Assembly (NCBI GenBank): GCA_021204545.1
Contig: JAJPZF010000196.1
Span: forward strand, 1-5,915
Direction of reading: 5' to 3'
Source of the DNA: Prevotellaceae bacterium
GTDB taxonomy: Bacteria; Bacteroidota; Bacteroidia; Bacteroidales; Bacteroidaceae
Length of the DNA stretch: 5,915 nt
Shown here: piece after piece, positions 1 through 5,281 of the stretch
Position numbering within the stretch: the stretch's first letter is position 1
Layout: the number at the start of each line of letters is the position of its first letter
The notes under the pieces: model-generated
Databases searched by the model: none
What the model was told of the DNA's origin: nothing
Seen by the model: only the letters and a program-made list of their open reading frames with translations
Program-made: the position numbers and the translations under genes

Positions 1-705
1 GTCGCACACCTTCACGCACTTGCCGCAGCCTATGCACGACGCCTTGCACACCTTGCTTGCCACAGCCCCCTTGTCCTTGTTGTTGCAAAGCACGACCATT
101 CGCCTGCCCTTCGGACCAGCGAGGCGAAGCTCTATGATGCCTCTCGGGCATGCCTTCTGGCAAGCACCGCAAGCCGCGCAAAGGCTCTCGTCCACCTCGG
201 GCAAGCCCGTCTGCTCGTTCATCCTAAGGGCACCGAACTGGCAGGCTGCCACGCAGTCGCCACAGCCGAGGCAGCCCCACGGGCAGCCCGTCTCTCCCAT
301 ACCCGTCATCCCGACGATGCGGCAGCTCCTCCTGCCGTCGAACTCAACGAGGCGCGGGCGGTTCTCGCACGTGCCGTTGCATCGCACCACAGCCACACGG
401 GGAGCCGAAGCCTCTACCGTCATGCCCAGCGCGTCGGCAACCTTCGTCATAACGTCCTGCCCTCCCACGGGGCAGAGGTAGCCTTCGAGCGACCCCTTGT
501 CGGCAGCCTTCACCAGGGCCGTGGCAAAGCCCGAGCAACCGGGGTAGCCGCAACCTCCGCAGTTCGCCTGCGGCAGCAGGGAGGCTACCTCAGCTATACG
601 CGGGTCTTCCCTGACGGCGAACCTCTTCGACACCAAGTACAGCACCGCCGAGGCGACAAGCCCTATGGCCGCCAGCACCGCCACTGCTATCAGAATCACA
701 TTCAT
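1..705 (-). CDS. rnfB: Rnf electron transport complex subunit B, partial (C-terminus beyond window)
   Basis: RnfB is the iron-sulfur subunit of the membrane Rnf complex, which passes electrons from reduced ferredoxin to NAD+ while pumping ions. The 235 visible codons start at ATG 705-703 and stay open to base 1. Seen in order: an N-terminal membrane helix (about residues 2-24); the RnfB-type 4Fe-4S motif C49-x2-C52-x4-C57-x20-C78; then further Cys clusters at C141/C145/C148/C151/C155, at C176/C179/C182/C186 (a classic ferredoxin motif ending CP), and at C220/C224/C227/C230/C234 beside the window edge. C109 and C113 form an extra pair. Bacteroidales RnfB is roughly 280-300 residues, so about the last fifth is missing. 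It follows rseC by 33 nt on the same strand, the usual opening of the Bacteroidetes Rnf operon, so rnfC and the remaining subunits are expected further left. A purine-rich ribosome binding site supports this start. The identification is firm. Confidence 0.96.
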   Translation of the reverse strand, partial: MNVILIAVAVLAAIGLVASAVLYLVSKRFAVREDPRIAEVASLLPQANCGGCGYPGCSGFATALVKAADKGSLEGYLCPVGGQDVMTKVADALGMTVEASAPRVAVVRCNGTCENRPRLVEFDGRRSCRIVGMTGMGETGCPWGCLGCGDCVAACQFGALRMNEQTGLPEVDESLCAACGACQKACPRGIIELRLAGPKGRRMVVLCNNKDKGAVASKVCKASCIGCGKCVKVCD

Positions 706-716
706 ATCCTTTCCTC
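706..716 (-). promoter_or_regulatory. Ribosome binding site of rnfB
   Basis: Reading on the minus strand, GAGGAAAGGAT directly precedes the ATG at 705. The GAGGA core sits 6 nt from the start codon, a good Shine-Dalgarno distance. It fixes the rnfB start and is notable because none of the other three genes here has such a site. Confidence 0.7.
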
Positions 717-738
717 TTTCCTTTATATTGGTTAGTCT

Positions 739-1164
739 CTATCTCCTCACACGGAAGCTCAGACCCACGAAGAGCCGCCCCCCAAAGTAGTGCAGCAGCA
801 CATAGTACACCGCCACCGCCCCGATGGCCACGAGGGCGGAAGCCCCTTCGCCCAGCGTCAGGGCAACGCAGGCGCTCAGGACGACTACGAGCAACAAGAG
901 CGGCGCCACATACGCCCAAAGCGTCGCCCTCAGCCCTTGCCCCACGCTGCCCTCAACGGTGACGCTCTCCCCCAGCCTCGGCTCTTCGCCTTGGAAGGAG
1001 GCGGTGACCGTCCGCGCGCCCGACTTGGCAGCCTTGCACAAGCCTGCCGCCTGGCAGGCGTCACAGCTCGAGGCACGTTGGATGCGCACCTCCGCTTGCT
1101 TGCCCCTCACGGCAGTGACAACGCCCTCGTGAAGTATATGGTCTTGGTTTAGGCGGCTTCCCAT
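739..1164 (-). CDS. rseC: RseC/SoxR-reducing-system family membrane protein
   Basis: This 141-residue protein belongs to the RseC/MucC family. In Proteobacteria RseC is linked to sigma-E control and to reduction of SoxR together with the Rsx (Rnf-like) complex. In Bacteroidetes it commonly stands first in the Rnf operon, where its exact role is not settled. Seen in the sequence: an N-terminal HEGVV segment typical of the family, the cysteine cluster C34-x2-C37-x5-C43, then two hydrophobic helices at about residues 84-103 and 107-126, ending in a short basic tail. Length matches the family (about 140-150). A longer frame reaches upstream to 1236, but ATG 1164 is preferred because it gives the family-type N-terminus and lies just after a Bacteroidetes -7 box. 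The stop TAG (739-741) is 33 nt before rnfB, implying one transcript. No Shine-Dalgarno sequence is seen, consistent with a leaderless mRNA. Confidence 0.9.
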   Translation of the reverse strand: MGSRLNQDHILHEGVVTAVRGKQAEVRIQRASSCDACQAAGLCKAAKSGARTVTASFQGEEPRLGESVTVEGSVGQGLRATLWAYVAPLLLLVVVLSACVALTLGEGASALVAIGAVAVYYVLLHYFGGRLFVGLSFRVRR

Positions 1165-1170
1165 CGGCGG

Positions 1171-1201
1171 CAAAGGTAGCCAAATCTCTATTGCTCCCCA
1201 A
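1171..1201 (-). promoter_or_regulatory. Bacteroidetes-type promoter of rseC-rnf operon
   Basis: On the minus strand TTG (1201-1199) is followed after exactly 20 nt by TACCTTTG (1178-1171), matching the Bacteroidetes primary sigma consensus TTTG-N19-21-TAnnTTTG. Only 6 nt separate the -7 box from the rseC ATG. Transcription would therefore begin at or within a few bases of the start codon. The match is from inspection; no start site has been measured. Confidence 0.7.
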
Positions 1202-1306
1202 CCATATAACCCAAAAAGTGCCGCCCCACAGCCCAAGGCCGCCGCAATGGTTAGCTAAGCGTCGCAGTCCCCAGCCCTAAGCTGCCGCCGCGCCTGTATA
1301 GGAGGA

Positions 1307-1432
1307 GCCGTGGCCCCTGTATAACAGTTGCCAAGGAGCCCCTTGCGAGGGGTCCAGTTGAGCCCCTTGCGAGGGGCCCAGTTGAGCCCCTTGCGAGGGG
1401 TTGCCTGAAGGGTATATTACAGGGACCACGGC
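1307..1432. repeat. Imperfect inverted repeat enclosing the tandem units
   Basis: The left arm GCCGTGGCCCCTGTA (1307-1321) is the reverse complement of TACAGGGACCACGGC (1418-1432) except at one position. That mismatch is C-A in plus-strand RNA but a tolerated G-U pair in minus-strand RNA. The arms are 96 nt apart and enclose all three 24-bp units. Just outside, GCGCCTGTA occurs as a direct repeat at 1290-1298 and 1431-1439. The arrangement resembles a small palindromic intergenic element (REP/BIME-like or a miniature non-autonomous element) or a structured RNA. Which one cannot be told from a single copy. Confidence 0.65.
1336..1407. repeat. Three tandem copies of a 24-bp hairpin-forming unit
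   Basis: The units start at 1336, 1360 and 1384. All share the 17-nt core GAGCCCCTTGCGAGGGG without a mismatch. Copies 1 and 2 then continue YCCAGTT, differing at one base; copy 3 diverges after the core. Each core folds as CCCCT-TGCG-AGGGG, and copy 2 gains one further G-C pair. With 24-bp periodicity the reading frame is kept, but no protein use is supported. Confidence 0.85.
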
Positions 1433-1480
1433 GCCTGTAATACCTCCGCGACGGCCGATGTATAGAAAGTTAGGCGGAAG

Positions 1481-1512
1481 TTTGGAAGGAATGGCCATTA
1501 TGCCTACATTTG
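1481..1512 (+). promoter_or_regulatory. Bacteroidetes-type promoter of the sialidase operon
   Basis: TTTG (1481-1484) is followed after 20 nt by TACATTTG (1505-1512), a full match to the Bacteroidetes -33/-7 consensus. Transcription should start near 1519, giving a leader of about 65 nt that is rich in A and C and lacks a Shine-Dalgarno sequence, as is common for Bacteroidetes mRNAs. The spacer contains a 10-bp perfect palindrome. Confidence 0.78.
1490..1499. promoter_or_regulatory. Palindrome in the promoter spacer, possible operator
   Basis: AATGGCCATT is a perfect 10-bp palindrome lying between the -33 and -7 boxes of the sialidase promoter, where a bound repressor would block the polymerase. 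It is short enough to arise by chance, no second copy was seen, and no regulator is present in the window, so an operator role is only a suggestion. Confidence 0.25.
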
Positions 1513-1584
1513 CCTTCGGCGGCACCAACCCTTTACCGAGAACAAACCATATATAACACTAACCACACTAAACATTCAACCATT

Positions 1585-4500
1585 ATGAGAAACCCTGTTA
1601 CTAAACTGGCACTCTCCCTGCTCGCACTCGCCGTGAGCCTCTGCTCCTACGCCCAGGACGAGACTGAGGAGACCTACACCATCACCATCTCACCCACGAC
1701 GGGGACGTTCTACCGTGACAGCGACGGCAACACCTCCAACGTATGGAAGGACCGCTGGGTGAGCACCTCCACGCCTACCGTCACCCTCGCCAGCTCCGAC
1801 GGCTCGACGAACAACATGGAAGCAGACACAACCAACGACGGCTTCGAGCTGCGAGAGGGCAGCGGCACGTCCTTCAGCTACACGCTCTCTGTCGAGAGCG
1901 GCTACGCCATAACGGGCATATCGTTCAAGGCTGTGTCCTACAACAGCTCGCAGACCGTGACCATGACCCTCAGCCCCGGGGGAACATTCAGCCTGAGCAG
2001 CACGGAGCAAGAGGTCAGCATCACCGACATCAGCTCGCACACCGTGACCATAGCGCTCTCCTCGTCCGACTCTAACGACGGGGCTTACGTCTACGACTGG
2101 ACGGTGACGGTCGCGCCAGTGGAGGTGAACGGCAGCATAACCATCGCCCCCTCCACGGGTGTGCTTGACTACAACGGCGCGTACGCAGACAAGTGGACAA
2201 GCAACGACGCTCCCACCGTCACCCTCGCCAACGCTGACGGCTCGACGACGAACAACATGGCGGGAGACACAACCAACGACGGCATAACGATGTATGAGGG
2301 CTCCTCGCACAGCTCCTTCGAGTACATCGTCACCGTGGAGACAGGCTACGTCATCACGGGGATGTCGTTCACCGCCGTCTCAAGCGTCACTGACATGACC
2401 GTAGCCTTAAGCACAGGGAAGACCTTCACCCCAAGCTCAACAGCGCAGGACATAAAGATAACGGACATAAGCACGCACAGCATCACCATCACCGTGTCCT
2501 CCTCCTCAGGCACGAACGAGGGAGTGACCTTCTACAACTGGACGGTAACCGTGGAGCCTATAGAGGACAGCGAAGACCCGGGCATCATCTACAGCACCGA
2601 CGAGGAGAAGCACTGGTACTACATCTACAGCACCAGCACGGAGAGCTACTGCGAGGACAAGGTGTGGTACTACGACGAGACGAGCGGCAACATCCTCTTC
2701 GGCAACCGCTCCTTCCAGCCCGCCTACCTCTGGAGCTTCTGGAAGGACGAGAGCGACAACATAGCCATAGAGAACTACAAGGGAGGCTGGGTAAGCCAGA
2801 AGCAAAGCGCGACTAATCAGTTCACGCTGGCGGACGACCCCGTCTACAACTACACCATAGCACACTTCGGCTTGCAGCAGTTCACCATCAAGGACTCCCA
2901 AGCACCGAACAGCTCCTACCTGTACCTGCACGCACAGGAGAGCGGCACCGTAATCGTTCACTGGACAGCAGAGACGGACAACGCCTCGATGTGGTACTTC
3001 GAGGAGGTGGACGTGAGCGACGCTGACGTGACGCTGGAGAGCACAAGCGTGGAGCAAGGCAAGGTGACAACGGGCATAGGCAACAAGAACGTGCCCATCA
3101 TACGCTCCACACTCACCTTCTCAGGGCTCGACGGGGAAGCTAAGCTGACCTCAGTGAGCGGCAAGGTGGTGGCGACCGACCTCAAGGACGTTACCGCCGT
3201 GAAGGCTTACATAGGCTCTAACAACCTTGAGCTGTACATCGACCCGGACAACAGCATGCCTTGGCGTGAGCAGAACGGCACACTCTGGGCAGAGGGGACG
3301 ATAGACAGCGACGGGAACTACACCATCACAGGCGACACAACCTTCACAGCAGGCTCGCAGTACCTGTGGATATGCCTCGACATCAGCGACGAGGCTACCG
3401 AGGGCAACACCGTCGACGCTACCATCACCTCCTACACCATCAACGACGAGACGGTGACGGAGACGAACGGCGACCCGACCTACAACGCCATCATCTTCCT
3501 AACCGAGAGCGCCCCGCTTATGCCTTACGACCTCGGCACTATCTACTACCGCATACCAGCCATCACCACAACGGCTGACGGCTCGCGCATAGTAATCCTC
3601 TCCGACGACCGCACTAACACTAACGGCGACCTGCCTACGCACGTCTACGTAGTGGCTCAGTACTCCGACGACGGGGGCTTGACGTGGTCAGAGCCAGTGA
3701 ACGTGGCGGGCAAGGCTGACACTGGAGGCAACTACGGACACGGCGACGCCTCCCTCATCACGAACCGCATAACGGGCGACATCATAGGCATAATGACCTC
3801 CTCGCCCGCTGGCTACGGCTTCAACGACGCAAACTCTGTCTCTGCCGTGGCAGGCAAGGAGCAGGCGTGGAAGACCATCACCAGCCACGACGGCGGCAAG
3901 ACGTGGGAGACACCCGTAGACCACACCAAGGAGCTTTACGGCACAGGCAGCCCCAACCCGAACTGGTACGCAGGCTTCTCTGGCTCGGGCGCAGGCTTGC
4001 AGAAGAGAGACGGCACACTGGTCTCCCCCTTCGTGAACAAGGAGGTGGACGACAACGGCAACGTGACGCAGAACTACTACAACTTTATGTCGAAGGACGG
4101 AGGCGAGACGTGGTACGTGAGCGGCACAAGCGGCACTACCTCCTGCGACGAGCCTAAGGTGCTGGAGCGCAACAACGGAGACCTCGCCATAAGCGTAAGG
4201 CAGACGGGCTATAACTTCCACAACTACACCACCGACGACGGCGAGACGTGGGAGTATCCGGCACAGACCCGCTTCAGCAGTGGTATATGGGGCAACGCCT
4301 GCGACGGCGACTTCATGGTATGGTGCTCCACCATCGACGGCAACCCTTGGGACGTGACCCTGCAGACGGGCGTGAACAACAGCGCAAGGCAGAACCTTTG
4401 CATCGCCCTTAGCTCAGACGAGGGCGAGAGCTTCGAGTCGGTGAAGACCATCTGCCCACGAGGAGCTGCCTACAGCTCCGCCACCGTGCTGCCCGACGGC

Positions 4501-5274
4501 ACGCTTGGCGTTTACTACGAGGAGAACGGCATCTACAGCGCTCCCTTCACCATGCGTTTCGTACGCTTCAGCATCGACTGGGCAAGCGACGGGAAGTACA
4601 AGTTCACCGACGACGCTCCCTTCCAACGCATACAGACAAACGTGGACTACGAGATGCCTGACTACAACTGGAACACCATCATCCTGCCCTTCGACGCTGA
4701 GCTGCCCGAGGGATTGACGGCTTACGCCTGCCTCGACTCCTTATACAGCATCACCGAGAACGACTCCGTCATCACAGCCATCCTCATTGAGAAGCTGGAC
4801 AGCGACACGCTTAAGGGACTGACGCCCTACGTCGTGGCTGGAACCGAGGGGACTTACAACTTCTCACGCCCCTGCGAGCAGTGGTACGCACAAGAGCTGC
4901 CCGAGGACTGCGTGTATAAGGAAGGGGCGCTGAGAGGCGTGTTCGTGGACGGAAAGAAGGTGTACGGCGACGGCGCTACTGTCTACAACAACTTCCTCGA
5001 CATACCCGCCCGTGGTGGCGTGGGCTTCAACAGGGTGACCAACGGGGCATCCGTGAAGATATCAGCCTACAACTGCTACGCCGAGCTTAGCGAGGCAGGC
5101 GAGCTTACCCTTCTGCCAAGGGACAAAAGCCAGATAACCACGGGCATAACAGCACCCAAGACGGCTGCCCCCTTGGCAAGCTCCCAAAGGATGTACAACC
5201 TCAACGGCGTGCCTCGCCGTGAGGGGGAGAAGGGCATCTTCGTCATGGACGGCAAGACGGTGCTGATTAAGTAA
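1585..5274 (+). CDS. Secreted multidomain exo-alpha-sialidase (GH33-type, BNR repeats)
   Basis: Predicted to release terminal sialic acid from glycoconjugates outside the cytoplasm (1229 residues). ATG 1585 is chosen because it opens a clear signal peptide (cleavage likely after SYA, residue 23) and lies about 65 nt behind the promoter; the frame extends upstream only through leader sequence. Order: tandem beta-rich domains (about 32-176 and 184-326); an aromatic-rich unassigned domain (331-475); a sialidase-associated N-terminal domain (483-645); the catalytic propeller (650-1000); a beta-rich C-terminal module (1005-1185); a short tail (1203-1229) ending GKTVLIK. Catalytic residues seen: R656 in YRIP, likely acid/base D682, E856, R872 (16 after the Glu), R935, and Y963 (28 after R935), the spacing known from characterised bacterial sialidases. 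Five Asp boxes begin at S694, S767, S836, T882 and S943; the last ends in F instead of W. It leads an apparent two-gene operon. Sialidase is confident; linkage specificity is not readable here. Confidence 0.94.
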   Translation: MRNPVTKLALSLLALAVSLCSYAQDETEETYTITISPTTGTFYRDSDGNTSNVWKDRWVSTSTPTVTLASSDGSTNNMEADTTNDGFELREGSGTSFSYTLSVESGYAITGISFKAVSYNSSQTVTMTLSPGGTFSLSSTEQEVSITDISSHTVTIALSSSDSNDGAYVYDWTVTVAPVEVNGSITIAPSTGVLDYNGAYADKWTSNDAPTVTLANADGSTTNNMAGDTTNDGITMYEGSSHSSFEYIVTVETGYVITGMSFTAVSSVTDMTVALSTGKTFTPSSTAQDIKITDISTHSITITVSSSSGTNEGVTFYNWTVTVEPIEDSEDPGIIYSTDEEKHWYYIYSTSTESYCEDKVWYYDETSGNILFGNRSFQPAYLWSFWKDESDNIAIENYKGGWVSQKQSATNQFTLADDPVYNYTIAHFGLQQFTIKDSQAPNSSYLYLHAQESGTVIVHWTAETDNASMWYFEEVDVSDADVTLESTSVEQGKVTTGIGNKNVPIIRSTLTFSGLDGEAKLTSVSGKVVATDLKDVTAVKAYIGSNNLELYIDPDNSMPWREQNGTLWAEGTIDSDGNYTITGDTTFTAGSQYLWICLDISDEATEGNTVDATITSYTINDETVTETNGDPTYNAIIFLTESAPLMPYDLGTIYYRIPAITTTADGSRIVILSDDRTNTNGDLPTHVYVVAQYSDDGGLTWSEPVNVAGKADTGGNYGHGDASLITNRITGDIIGIMTSSPAGYGFNDANSVSAVAGKEQAWKTITSHDGGKTWETPVDHTKELYGTGSPNPNWYAGFSGSGAGLQKRDGTLVSPFVNKEVDDNGNVTQNYYNFMSKDGGETWYVSGTSGTTSCDEPKVLERNNGDLAISVRQTGYNFHNYTTDDGETWEYPAQTRFSSGIWGNACDGDFMVWCSTIDGNPWDVTLQTGVNNSARQNLCIALSSDEGESFESVKTICPRGAAYSSATVLPDGTLGVYYEENGIYSAPFTMRFVRFSIDWASDGKYKFTDDAPFQRIQTNVDYEMPDYNWNTIILPFDAELPEGLTAYACLDSLYSITENDSVITAILIEKLDSDTLKGLTPYVVAGTEGTYNFSRPCEQWYAQELPEDCVYKEGALRGVFVDGKKVYGDGATVYNNFLDIPARGGVGFNRVTNGASVKISAYNCYAELSEAGELTLLPRDKSQITTGITAPKTAAPLASSQRMYNLNGVPRREGEKGIFVMDGKTVLIK
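1678..2556 (+). repeat. Tandem duplication encoding two ~145-residue sialidase domains
   Basis: Copy 1 covers about 1678-2112 and copy 2 about 2134-2556. Both run from an ITI(S/A)P strand through the motif TTNDG and a GY-x-ITG-x-SF segment to a closing WTVTV strand (W172 and W319). The copies differ in most codons, but 1774-1842 and 2212-2283 match at 62 of 69 aligned bases apart from one extra ACG codon in copy 2. They are probably beta-sandwich accessory domains; binding of a carbohydrate is possible but no known family could be named. Confidence 0.8.
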
Positions 5275-5281
5275 ACCTATA

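Larger units (their letters stand above)
1165..1584. other. Divergent intergenic region without a convincing gene
   Basis: These 420 nt separate the leftward rseC-rnf operon from the rightward sialidase transcript. They contain one promoter facing each way, a central repeat and palindrome element (about 1290-1446), and the A-rich sialidase leader of about 65 nt (1519-1584). The stretches 1202-1289 and 1447-1480 show nothing I can assign. An 83-codon minus-strand frame crosses the repeat units, but it has no family resemblance. Confidence 0.75.

Noticed and set aside
20..481. Plus-strand 153-codon frame opposite rnfB, and plus-strand frames at 790-1152 opposite rseC
   Set aside because: The minus-strand frames here carry the unmistakable RnfB cysteine clusters and RseC features; the plus-strand translations are low-complexity shadows.
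1165..1236. Longer N-terminus for rseC starting at 1236
   Set aside because: It would place the promoter inside the gene and add residues unlike the family N-terminus; ATG 1164 fits both promoter and family length.
1336..1407. Tandem repeats as a CRISPR array
   Set aside because: The units are directly adjacent, with a 17-nt common core and only 7 nt between cores, so there are no spacers of CRISPR length.
1277..1528. An 83-codon minus-strand frame with repeated PSQGAQL units
   Set aside because: The repeat is simply the 24-bp tandem DNA unit read in frame. The frame overlaps the sialidase promoter, has no ribosome binding site or family resemblance, and its ends fall in unrelated sequence.
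1603..1656. Lipoprotein signal around Cys20 of the sialidase
   Set aside because: The residues before the Cys (AVSL) do not form a normal lipobox with small residues at -1; cleavage after SYA by ordinary signal peptidase is more plausible.
1690..2310. Long minus-strand open frame (206 codons) opposite the sialidase; similar ones at 2506-3057 and 3688-4221
   Set aside because: They are antisense shadows caused by the GC-rich codon use (many AGC, GAC, AAC, ACC codons) of the sialidase gene, and their translations are Val/Arg/Ala-rich without domains.
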